NCBI GenBank assembly: GCA_035048485.1
Contig: CM068588.1
Location: 1,922,001 to 1,986,000, forward strand
Source of the DNA: Pteria penguin
Taxonomy: Eukaryota > Mollusca > Bivalvia > Pterioida > Pteriidae
Direction: 5' to 3'
Length of the DNA: 64,000 bases
The position numbers and the translations under genes are program-made. Positions 21,105 through 33,100 of this stretch are shown in pieces; within the stretch, counting starts at the first letter, position 1; every line of letters begins with the position of its first letter. The notes beneath the pieces were generated by a model. The model saw only the letters and a list, made by a program, of their open reading frames with translations. It had not been told where the DNA came from and searched no databases.

Positions 21105-22640
21105 GGCTGTATGGAATCCTGTATCTCTGTTTATGTCCTATAGTGGCTGTATGGGATCCTGTATCTTTGTCATATAGTGGCTGTATGGGACCCTGTGTTG
21201 TTGTTTATGTCCTATAGTGGCTGTATGGGATCATGTGTCGTTGTTTATGTCCTATAGTGGCTGTATGGGATCCTGTGTCGTTGTTTATGTCCTATAGCGG
21301 CTGTATGGGATCCTGTGTCGTTGTTTATGTCCTATAGTGGCTGTATGGGATCCTGTGTCGTTGTTTATGTCCTATAGTGGCTGTATGGGATCCTGTATCG
21401 TTGTTTATGTCCTATAGTGGATGTATGGGATCCTGTGTTGTTGTTTATGTCCTATAGTGGCTGTATGGGATCCTGTGTCGTTGTTTATGTCCTACAGTGG
21501 CTGTATGGGATCCTGTGTCGTTGTTTGCGTCCTATAGTGGCTGTATGGGATCATGTGTCGTTGTTTATGTCCTATACTGGCTGTATGGGATCCTGTGTCG
21601 TTGTTTATGTCCTATAGTGGCTGTATGGGATCCTGTGTCGTTGTTTGCGTCCTATAGTGGCTGTATGGGATCCTGTGTCGTTGTCTGTCCTATAGTGGCT
21701 GTATGGGATCCTGTGTCGTTGTTTATGTCCTATAGTGACTGTATGGGATCCTGTGTCGTTGTTTATGTCCTATAGTGGCTGTATGGGATCCTGTATTTTT
21801 GTTTATGTCCTATAGTGGCTGTATGGGATCCTGTGTCGTTGTTTATGTCCTATAGTGGCTGTATGGGATCCTGTGTCGTTGTTTATGTCCTATAGTGGCT
21901 GTATGGGATCATGTGTCGTTGTTTATGTCCTGTTGTACCTGTATGGGATCCTGTGTCGTTGTTTATGTCCTAAAGGGGCTGTATAGGATCCTGTGTCGTT
22001 GTTTGTGTCCTATAGTGACTGTATGGGATCCTGTGTCGTTGTTTATGTCCTATATTGGCTGTATGGGATCCTGTGTCGTTGTTTATGTCCTATAGTGGCT
22101 GTATGGGATCCTGTGCTGTTGTTTATGTCCTATACTGGCTGTATGGGATCCTGTGTCGTTGTCTGTCCTATACTGGCTGTATGAGATCCTGTGTCGTTGT
22201 TTATGTCATATAGTGGCTGTATGGGATCCTGTGTCGTTGTTTATGTCCTATAGTGGCTGTATGGGATCCTGTGTCGTTGTTTATGTCCTATAGTGGCTGT
22301 ATGGGATCATGTGTCGTTGTCTGTCCTATAGTGGCTGTATGAGATCCTGTGTCGTTGTTTATGTCCTATAGTGGCTGTATGGGATTCTGTGTCGTTCTGT
22401 CCTATATTGGCTGTATGGGATCCTGTGTCGTTGTTTGTGTCCTATAGTGGCTGTATGGGATCCTGTGTCGTTGTTTATGTCCTATAGTGGCTGTATGGGA
22501 TCCTGTGTTGTTGTTTATGTCCTATACTGGCTGTATGGGATCCTGTGTCGTTGTCTGTCCTATAGTGGCTGTATGAGATCCTGTGTCGTTGTTTATGTCC
22601 TATAGTGGCTGCATGTGATAATGTATCTTTGTTTATGTCC
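21105..22640. repeat. 40-bp minisatellite with a BamHI-type site per unit
   Basis: About 38 units of TATAGTGGCTGTATGGGATC plus CTGTGTCGTTGTTTATGTCC. Variation includes 4-bp deletions (GTTGTCTGTCC), TATACTGG and GGATCATG. The short VLYWLYGILCRC-type ORFs are translations of the array. Confidence 0.97.
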
Positions 22641-22906
22641 TATAGTGGCTGCTCATGTCTTATCGATGTTCTTCTTTGTGCTAGGATCCCAATCTGTGGA
22701 TGCAATTTCTATCTGGGAACTGATGAAGGTCTTGCAAAATTCATCCTTGATGGTTGTTGGACATAAAGACAGACTCCTTCGTAAAACTTTTGTGGTGTTG
22801 TTCGCCTACAAATAGTGTCGACGTGGTGGTTCCATTAAGAGTTTTTGGTAAAGCTGACCCTAAGGTATTCGGCTATGTTGTTTCGTTTGTCGGGATTGGA
22901 GTGCAT

Positions 22907-23127
22907 GGGCCAGTTGTTCGAAACTTTAACCACTGGTTAAGCTAACCAATGGTTAAATTTCATGCCTATACCTTTGAATTGAGAAGACTTTAGGTCAAAG
23001 TCTGTGTACTGGTTTGTGGCATATGTAACTAGCATTGTTATGTAATTTAGATATTCATACCAAATTTTAATTAATCAATTGTCTCTCAAACTTTAACCAC
23101 TGGTTAAAGTTTTGAACACCTGGCCCC
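22907..23127 (+). mobile_element. MITE with palindromic ends, copy A (220-245 bp family)
   Basis: Ends are GGGCCAGTTGTTCGAAACTT and its inverted counterpart AAAGTTTTGAACACCTGGCC. The subterminal AACCACTGGTTAAGCTAACC is itself near-palindromic. Related copies lie at 31239, 48217 and 53751. It ends 11 bases before the assembly gap. Confidence 0.85.
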
Positions 23128-23138
23128 AGATTCTCAGC

Positions 23139-23638
23139 NNNNNNNNNNNNNNNNNNNNNNNNNNNNNNNNNNNNNNNNNNNNNNNNNNNNNNNNNNNNNN
23201 NNNNNNNNNNNNNNNNNNNNNNNNNNNNNNNNNNNNNNNNNNNNNNNNNNNNNNNNNNNNNNNNNNNNNNNNNNNNNNNNNNNNNNNNNNNNNNNNNNNN
23301 NNNNNNNNNNNNNNNNNNNNNNNNNNNNNNNNNNNNNNNNNNNNNNNNNNNNNNNNNNNNNNNNNNNNNNNNNNNNNNNNNNNNNNNNNNNNNNNNNNNN
23401 NNNNNNNNNNNNNNNNNNNNNNNNNNNNNNNNNNNNNNNNNNNNNNNNNNNNNNNNNNNNNNNNNNNNNNNNNNNNNNNNNNNNNNNNNNNNNNNNNNNN
23501 NNNNNNNNNNNNNNNNNNNNNNNNNNNNNNNNNNNNNNNNNNNNNNNNNNNNNNNNNNNNNNNNNNNNNNNNNNNNNNNNNNNNNNNNNNNNNNNNNNNN
23601 NNNNNNNNNNNNNNNNNNNNNNNNNNNNNNNNNNNNNN
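23139..23638. other. Assembly gap (500 N)
   Basis: Exactly 500 N, a conventional fixed-length scaffold gap; the true size is unknown. ORFs through it are meaningless. Confidence 0.99.
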
Positions 23639-23739
23639 AAGAGGTTGTTTAGGTTGTGATGGATCTACACAGGAGGCAGTCATCTCCTGATAGTCTGGCT
23701 GCGGATTTGACTTATTACCGCCAGTATTCTTAGGATTAC

Positions 23740-24160
23740 TAATGGAGTCATATGTTTAAACCAATGTCATCACCAGGACTGGTTGTTCTGATGGCTAAGG
23801 GTGATGCATATGCTTAAACCAGATGTCATCACCAGGAATGGTTGTTCTGACGGCTAAGGGTGATGCATATGCTTAAACCAGATGTCATCACCAGGAATGG
23901 TTGTTCTGATGGCTAAGGGTGATGCATATGTTTAAACCAGATGTCATCACCAGGAATGGTTGTTCTGATGGCTAAGGGTGATGCATATGTTTAAACCAAT
24001 GTCATCACCAGGCCTGGTTGTTCTGATGGCTAAGGGTGATACATATGTTTAAACCAATGTCATCACCAGGCCTGGTTGTTCTGATGGCTAAGGGTGATGC
24101 ATATGTTTAAACCAATGTCATCACCAGGACTGGTTGTTCTGATGACATACTTGAACCATT
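23740..24160. repeat. 59-bp tandem repeat
   Basis: About seven units of TGATGCATATGCTTAAACCA, GATGTCATCACCAGGAATGG and TTGTTCTGATGGCTAAGGG. Subtypes differ in AATGG/CCTGG and in GCTTAAACCAGA/GTTTAAACCAA, arranged in blocks. Related to 20175-20835. Confidence 0.93.
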
Positions 24161-24488
24161 TATCACTGCAATAACTGATTGTTCTGATAGTTGAAGGACG
24201 GAATCATGAAAGAACCTGATGTAAATCAGTTATCACCAACAGAACAGGTTCTCCACACTAACTAGCATTCTTACTAAATAAATCACAACACCCTAAAGGA
24301 TAGCCATACCAAAATCCTCTGAAAGAGGCGTTGGGACAGTATGAGGTACTGTGGATAATTTGTTTTATACTGGTTTTCTAATGGTAGCAGTGACTTGTCA
24401 AAATTTTAAATTCCTGGTAATGTATATATTTGAGTTGATGTAAGGCCCATGTGATCTTCAATCTTTGTAATATGTTCTACATACTAAA

Positions 24489-25055
24489 CAGTACTGGTCC
24501 AGTAACAGTTCCCAGATGATTTTTGAGGTTTTCGACAAACCGCTTTTGCTACAGTAGACCAAAATACCTGAAGTTTTGTACGTTGCATGGTTTATCCATT
24601 ATGTATAGAACAATGTCAAACTTATGACAAAACTCATGCATTAACCAAATATTTTATGCATTTTTACGACTCTCCTTTTCGGCCATTGTTACTGACTCCA
24701 CTGTAATAGTTCACAGACGATTTAGGATAAAAAGACATGACATTTAATATAATCCAAAGTCACTCTCATAAAAATGCTTATAATGAAAATATTGCATTAA
24801 TCGAACATGAAAACTGATTTTAGAGCACCTTCCCCCCCACCCCCACCCACACGTATGGATATTGAGAGTAGGTCTGAATGTGATAAATGGAATAAGATAG
24901 AAGGTATAAATAAAAATCTTTACCAGAAAATCCTATTTTCCTTTAAATATGGTTTATTTTGTATAAAACTTTTGGATGATCTCTTGCCCATCATGCTCAA
25001 ACCAGCAAAACGTCTGGGAACAGTTACTGTCCGGGAACTGTTACAGTACCAGTAG
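24489..25055. mobile_element. TIR element related to 16202-16821
   Basis: The left end CAGTACTGGTCCAGTAACAG, then TTCCCAG, is mirrored on the right by CGTCTGGGAACAGTTACTGT and GGGAACTGTTACAGTACCAG. The AAAACGTCTGGGAAC stretch parallels AAAACGTCCGGAAAC of the 16-kb element. No transposase. Confidence 0.65.
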
Positions 25056-25057
25056 AG

Positions 25058-25135
25058 TTACTGGTGGGGTCTGAACCAAGAACCTCTTTGGCACACAATG
25101 AGCATGTTACAGGTGAACTACTAAGGCTCATTAAC
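25058..25135 (-). mobile_element. tRNA-like SINE head, fragment
   Basis: The minus strand reads TGAGCCTTAGTAGTTCACCT (box-A-like) and GGTTCAGACCCC (box-B-like) 35-45 bases on. No body was recognised, and it abuts the right end of the TIR element at 25055. Confidence 0.45.
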
Positions 25136-26185
25136 AAAACAATGCTATAGCTACTGTGTTGTCATACTATTTTTAGAATTTTCAAAATACAGCACTAAAC
25201 ATACAAGTACAAATACAAATATACTTCAAATTATTACACGTGCAAAGTTGAAATAAACGTGAGAAATTCAAACTACAATCACATGCAGTTTTTTCATCAA
25301 TTTCTAACGAACACTGAAGGTTCACTGGACCTGCAAAATATACTAATGTAAATCTGTCACGCAGGAAATTTTTTATAACAGAACTTAAAGATACGAATAA
25401 TATCAGTAATAACTCCTTTAATGTTTGTACAGTTAGTTATACTTAAATTCTTTATCCTTGCTTAGTGCTTGTTTGAGAATACGTTCTACTAAAATTCTTC
25501 ACAAATCTTTTATCATCATAACCTTTGCCTGCAAAAAATTTGATACACATCCCAGCAATGATGAGCTGAATCCATAAATATATGAAACATATTTATCTCA
25601 CTTCAAAAAAGTTGGATTTTCAAACTTAAAGAAATCTAACAATAAAAATTTTTGGAAAATATTTCAATATCTAAAAGGAGATAATAACGAACAGCTTCAA
25701 TGTACTGACCACAGATGACAGGTGTATATATATATATATATCATAGAACATACAGAGTATCCACACTGGTCAAGAAACACCACATGTGGAACATATGAGT
25801 ACACAAATACACATGTACAATTACAGTTCCTGTCTGAAACTTTCAATGATTAACTTCAGATTTCGGTGAATAAAGAAGCACATTACGCATCATTCAGAAT
25901 AAACATATATAATATCTACATGTACACATGTATAACATCAATAAATCTACAGAATCTGAGCAATCCAGAAGAGTCACTATGCCCTACTTTTTGATTCATG
26001 AATTTCTTACTGTGTTTCAGAATTTGAAATTAGACATTAAACTGAGCAATAGAACAATATGAAACAAATATGAAAACCGGGTAATACTTTTGTATTCATA
26101 ATCTAATAAATCATCATACAGAATTAGAGGACCACCCTCCAAACGAGAGTTGTCAAAAGACAACATAGCTCGCCCAGTCGGCCAA
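25136..26185. other. AT-rich region without recognised gene
   Basis: A (TA)n run lies at 25727-25742. No coding or RNA features are supported. Confidence 0.4.
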
Positions 26186-26620
26186 AATTTTTTGTACAAA
26201 TGGACATGTCTTGTCACGAGGAACACACACATGAAATATGAAAGTCCTGTCTCTTGCTGGTCAGAAGTTATGACCAAGTTTAAAGTTTTTGTAAAGTAGG
26301 TTAAAGGTCAAGGTTAAATGAGTAGACCAAAAAATTTTGTACGAATGGACAGGTCTTGTCACGAGGAATACACATATGAAATATGAAAGTCCCTTCTCCT
26401 GATGTTCAAAAGTTATGACCAAGATTAAAGTGTTCAAAAAGTATGGTAGGTCAAAGGTCAAGATGAGTAGGCCAAAATCTTTTGTACCAATGAATACGTC
26501 TTGTCACAAGGAATACACATGTAAAGTATGAAAGCCCTATCTTATATGGTTGTAAAAGTATAACTCAGGTTTAAGTTTTTGTCTACAGACGACGACAACG
26601 ATGCCGACGATAACGCCCGG
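26186..26620. repeat. ~140-bp dispersed repeat, three tandem units
   Basis: Three units share CAAAA-TTTTGTAC, AATGGACATGTCTTGTCACG, AGGAA-ACACA, ATATGAAAGTCC and AGTTATGACCAAG. Two related units occur at 32955-33225, and a similar CAAGGTCAAGGTC / CAGACAGACAGACA pattern at 27440-27615. The short minus ORFs here are repeat translations. Confidence 0.75.
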
Positions 26621-27180
26621 GGTTATGACAATAGCTCTCCGTACATCCATCCCGGCAAGCTAAAAGATCATTCCTGGAGATAAAATGACCCCTTGACTTT
26701 AACCCTATCAATAGCGATATTCAGCTGATCTAAGAAAAAGCTAGAAATAAGACTTGCACAAGTGTTATTGATTATCATGATACCAGGAGGTCAAAGAATT
26801 GGTCCTATCTATAGGATACAAGCAGGGTAACACAATGAAACTCATATTTCTGTTGCTACATTTGTTCATTTTCCAGACACACCAATAAAGACTATAACTG
26901 TTACACCATACACATATTGCTATGAAAAATGTAAAACTGAAAATACAAAATGTCAATAATAAACTCTTGAGAAATGCTATATGTATAGAGATTGTTGCTG
27001 CCTAGCTGGTACGAGGATTACTCAAGTCTGTCACATGTTTCTCCTCTCAAATGTTCATATAACGACAATAGCATTGCTCAGTCCCACCAAGGTAAACTAT
27101 CCTCACTGCTCACCGTACTGTGACCTTCACATTTTTCACCTTCTGTAGTTAGAATTCTACACAGTGAATGCTCATTGCTT

Positions 27181-30100
27181 TCAGTCATCAATGTACGGCA
27201 GCCAGAATGCCTGTAGGAAACAAACAGAAAATATCTCACAACAAATATTTTACATAACACACAAAAAAAATCATTTAAAAGTGTATAAAATCAAAACTGA
27301 CATTTGATGTAGTGGTTAAGGGGCAATGGGTTCACTGGAAACAACCAATGATCAACAGTACTGCCCAGACTTCAAAAGTTTAACCTACTGTTGAAATATT
27401 CTCTTTGAACAAGATACCGCTAAAGACAGTACGGCCAAATTGCAAAGCAAATTTGAAACAAGGTCAAGGTCGTAAGGCCAAAAAGTCATAATATCAATTA
27501 AAAGCATTCCTCATAAAGAACTTACGTGTGAAGTATTAAGTTTTACTTAAACCAGAAACCTTAACAAAAATGTTGACGGGAAGACAAACAGACAGAAAGG
27601 CAGACAGACAGACATTGTCAATCTATATTCCAGAACTGCTTTGCAATTTGGCCGAAACATTTATTAAATCTGTATCATGTATGACTTATAATGCTTTACG
27701 AGGGCTTACCATATTAGTGCAGGCTGTAGCTAGCATCATAAATTTGGGATTGAACTGAACACATTGTACTGGACCTGGGTGATCACAGTTCATGACAGCC
27801 ACCTTTACTCCAGTCTCGGTATTCCAGCAGTGGATCCTCCCATCCGTGGATCCTACACAATAAACACGAGATTCATTATATTAAAATAAAAAAAGGAAAC
27901 TGATTCATGTGAATTTAATGTGTTTTTGTGAAACACAAATGCCTCAAATGACAACAATTTATATATAAGGAAAATTTCCTGCAAGACAAACAGATAGACA
28001 GATCAAACTTTTTATGTCCCCAGATGTCTTTTTCATATAAAATAAATAGAATATCTGAATAAATTTTTGTCTTTTTAACTATCACCTTCAAAATTGTAGC
28101 AAAATGTCAAAATATCAAATCTATACCATTAAACACATGTCAAAACAAAAAGCTTTAATAAATAAAAACAATGAAGAAATAAATATGATATACAGATAAT
28201 ATGCTTTTTTGTAAACATCTGGAAGTAACACTGTATCAATACTTATATATTAAAAACGGTATACATAACCACTGGCATTATTCAATTTACATACCACAAA
28301 ATGCAAATCTGGAATCTGGACTGAATGAAGCTTCAAGGGCAACACCTTTGTTGTTCTGGAAACCCTGTAAAATACAAAATAAATATCTATTGAACTGCCA
28401 TTCCCAAAATAAATATCTACTGAACTGCCATTCCCAAATATCTACTAAACTGCCATTCCCAAAACGACCCACAAAATAAATGTCTACTGAACTGCCATTC
28501 CTAAAACACCAACAAAATAAATATCTATTGAACTGCCATTCCCAAAACACAGACAAAATAAATATCTACTGAAATGCCATTCCCAAAACACTGACAAAAT
28601 AAATATCTACTGAACTGCCATTCCCAAAACATTGACAAAATAAATATCTACTGAACTGCCATTCCCAAAATAAATATCTACTGAACTGCCATTCCCCAAA
28701 CACCAAAAAAATAAACATCTACTGAACTGCCATTCCTAAAAAGACCGACAAAATAAATATATACTGAACTGCCACTCCCAAAATATATATCTACTGAACT
28801 GCTCTTCCCAAAACGACCCACAAAATAAATATCTACTGAACTGCCACTCCTAAAACGACCCACAAAATAAATATCTACTGAAGTGCCATTCCCAAAACAC
28901 CAACAAAATAAGTATCTACTGAACTGCCATTCCTAAAATAAATATCTACTGAACTGCCATTCCCAAACGCTGACAAAATAAATATCTAGTGAACTGCCAT
29001 TCCTAAAAGACCGACAAAATAAATATCTACTGAACTGCCATTCCCAAAACACTGACAAAATAAATATCTACTGAACTGCCATTCCTAAAAGACCAACAAA
29101 ATAACTATCTACTGAACTGCCATTCCCAAAACATAGACAAAATAAAGTATCTACTGAACTGCCATTCCCAAAATAAGTATCTACTGAACTGCCATTCCCA
29201 AAATAAATATCTATTGAACTGCCATTCCAAAAATAAATATCTAATGAACTGCCATTCCCAAAACACCAACAAAATAAATATCTACTTAACTGCCATTCCC
29301 AAATTAAGTATCTACTGAACTGCCATTCCCAAAATAAATATCTATTGAACTGCCATTCCAAAAACACCGACAAATAAATATCTACTTAACTGCCATTCCC
29401 AAATTTAGTATCTGCTGAACTGCCATTCCCAAAAAGACTGACAAAATATTCATCAAGTTGCAGGGCTCGAAACTAACATTTTCAAGCACTAGTCTGGCGG
29501 ACTAATCGGTTACAAAATCCATTAGTCTGCACAAAAATCTATTAGTCCGCAGAAAAATAGACTATTTATTCATTTTAAATTGATTTAATTTAAGGGTAAA
29601 CACATTTCATTTGTCAGATTTAACATTTCAAGACACTGTGGGGCACATATGCCTCTAGCTTCTTCTCGTTCATAAAGGAAGGATGGCTTAATATATCGCC
29701 ACATTTCTCTGTGGCCCCATAACCATGCAAAACAACGTTAATGTCATTCGAAAACGTATTGAAGCTGCTCTATAATCTGTTTCAACGAAGCACACCAGCG
29801 ACTCAGAATCTCGTTACTTTCCATGTACTTTTCGGCCAATACAGAATATCGCAACTAAAATAACGTCAACATACACGCGCATTTTGTAATTGTTATGATG
29901 TCATATAATTGTGAAGTAAGTTGCCCACATAAAAAGCCCACATCGCGAATAATAGATTTGGCAAGTTACTAAATGCAAATCATGAGGGATTTTACTAGTT
30001 GCGATACTCCGTATTGTTACTAAAAATAGGTTTAATATGGGATTACAAGAAAAATAAGTTTTCAATCGTTTGCAGGGTGGGTGAGAGGATCTGAGTGGGT

Positions 30101-33100
30101 ATCACAGAGTTTTCATTAGTCTGTCCGACTTATACAATGTCAATGAGAAATCTGTTAGTTCGTGGCATAATTTATTAGTCACGTACTTACGGACATAAGT
30201 TAATTTCGAGCCCTGAGTTGTCTTTGCAAATCCCTCAATTCAGTCAAACTATGCCTTGTGATAGAGAAGAGAAGGGATGACTTTGTATAAAGATGAAGGG
30301 TTAATTGGGTCTTTACATTATACAGAGTTACTTCCCATTTAAGCAGGTGACGTCAACCAATTCTATGGAAACTGATGTAAAGTAACGGGAAGTAATCTAG
30401 AAATTGTATGACATCACAATGGCTTGATGTCAAATACCTGCTTGTATAAGAAAGAACTATATAACGTATAACGAAAAGACCCAAATTTGTTATGCAGTTA
30501 CAATACCATGAAAGTCTGTAGCGGTGTTCCTTGAAAGGCGTCAATCAGCCGTAAGATCTGACCATTGGTTGAGATGAGGATCAGTTTGCCGTCGGGACTG
30601 AATTTCATTCCCGTCCAATCACAGTCTTTATCCTGAGTGAGCTTAAACGTAGTAAATGGACCCTGAAAACGTTCATTACGGAATGAAATACGTACAAAGG
30701 AAATGAATGTCAGATGCGGCATTAATTACTTCACATAGCTGTATACTAGAGAAATAAGAGAAGGATATATATATATACTGTAACCATGTAGAAGAGGAAA
30801 GAAAAGAACATAACTTGACATGATAATAACTTGATATGCATTACTAAAATGATTTTACATGAGGCGTTACATAGAGAGAGATTAATTGTGTCCTGCCAAC
30901 AGTTCATTCAGATGAGACAGTAAAAACCGAGGCCATGTGTCACAGTAAATCGCGCAAAAAAAAAATTGGCAAAAAGTCTGTTACTACTATGGTTGGGTCT
31001 GTTATGTATTTCTAAATTTCTATCGAATGTATCAGGAAGATGTTGTCACCTTATACATGTACACGAAGTAATCTTGGTATGACGATGCAAGAAACAAACA
31101 TACATACATATTCTAGAGATTTTCTTCATTATCATAGATTTTCACAAATGCAGAATCAGGACAGGAGAATTTTTCATGAAGACTGTTAGTCTAAAGATTA
31201 CTGGTCTAGTAATTTCCAGGACACAGATTTAACGGTCTGGGGTCAGTTGCTCGAAACTTTTACCACTGGTTAACGTAACCAATGGTTAAATTTCATCTGA
31301 CTATATCTTTGAAATGAGGAGACCTTTAGTCATACTCTGTGTACTGATTTTTGTATATGAAGCAAGCTTTGTAAAGTAATTCAAAGTTTTATACTGAAAA
31401 CTTATAAATTAAATAAATTGTCTCTCAAACTTTAACCACTGGTTAGCTTAACCAGTGGTTAAAGTTTCGAACAACTGGCCCCTGAGGTCTGACTTATACA
31501 AATAACATGTTTTGTAATTCATTATGTTACAAAATCATAATTGAAGAGTAATCTGTTTGAATCTCTAAATGCAAAAGATCATTAACTAATACAGCTGTGT
31601 TTGTCTGAGAAAATCAACGCTCATTAGATGTGTAAAAAAAATACAATAAATTATTATTATTACGTTTAAATTAACTCTCAATATTAAGACTTTTCAAACT
31701 CTGCATAATACATAATCTTCTATACTCACTCTGTCAAAGGAACGTAAATCATACAGTTTAACACATTCTGAGTTGATACCTGCTGCAAATATCAACCCCT
31801 CGGGGTCAAAGGCTGCCACTGGACGTCCAGGTAAATGCATTAAACCCTACAGGAAAATAACAATGTTCAAAGCAGAGGAAATTATTACCATATTATTCAA
31901 TACACATTATTCCCTATTCAATATCAATAATACAGACAACAGAACAATTACTTTGTGATATTTCTGAGAAGTAAATATGTACTGGTAGAGGACCAGTTAC
32001 CGGCTACTGTGTTGTTTTGGCTTTTGAAACGTGAATTTACCAGTATGAGAGTTTTTCACATGATTGTCTGCAATACATAGGATACTTACCATTACATATG
32101 AAAATTTCATCAATTCACATTTTGAATACCCCTAATAATGTAGTAGCCGGTAACTGGTCTTAGCCAGGAACTGGTTTTAGCAGGGAACTGGTCCTTGACG
32201 AGAGGACAAATAGAAAGCAAAAAATAAACACTAAACCATTTTTCAGTACATAAAAAACAAAAGGCTGTAACATATAAATATGTATTTTTATACCACTTCT
32301 TTACATTTCTTGTTAATTCCAAATGCATCCTGTGTGAACTGTGCAAATACTTGTTAATAACAAAAGTTATCCCAAAACTTAAAGCAAAGCAAGAGATGGT
32401 TCTATTAATGATTATTCTTTTATGCAATATTACATGTATTCTTAATGCATGTCTACCAAACAAATTAAAATGCAACGCCTTAAAAGCTTCAACATTTTTG
32501 CAATCAACAAATCCCTGTTTACCTGGTAATAAATTTCACAAAAAGATAGATCCTAGTTGATGACTGAGCACAAAATGACTGAATTTCCAAGAATTTAACT
32601 GATACAGTGTACAGCAGCTTTTGAGTATGTAAACCCCAATACAATATGAATTAAATGAAAACAGAATTTAAAGATCTTTTTACACAAATGCTTTTTGTAT
32701 TAACCAGTACTTACTTGACAATTCTGAGAGCGTAGATCCCAAAGTCTAATAGTCTTATCCAACGATCCCGATAAAAACGAGTCATTTATAGGAGACATAT
32801 TGAGGGAAACAACTCTGTAAAACCACAGTAAGAAGACTCCGCTTTAGACTATACAAATCAAATTAAAAAACCAAAAACAACAAGCAAATTAAGAGAATTG
32901 TGATCCCCCACTTTGGGGATTCTATCAGTAAGGGTGTGGCGTTCTCTGACATACAATCATGGTTGTGCATGTCTACAGACACACATGCCAAATATGAAGG
33001 CCCTACATCTTATGGTTAAAAAGTTACACTGAAGTAGGTCCAAGGTCACAGTCAAGGTCACATGATAAAAAAGTTTAGTTCCAACACAAAGGTATTCCAA

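Noticed and set aside
23093..23690. ORFs of 190+ codons on both strands
   Set aside because: They run through the 500-N gap.
21105..24160. CRISPR-like appearance of regular repeats
   Set aside because: Units are contiguous with no unique spacers and the genome is eukaryotic; these are minisatellites.
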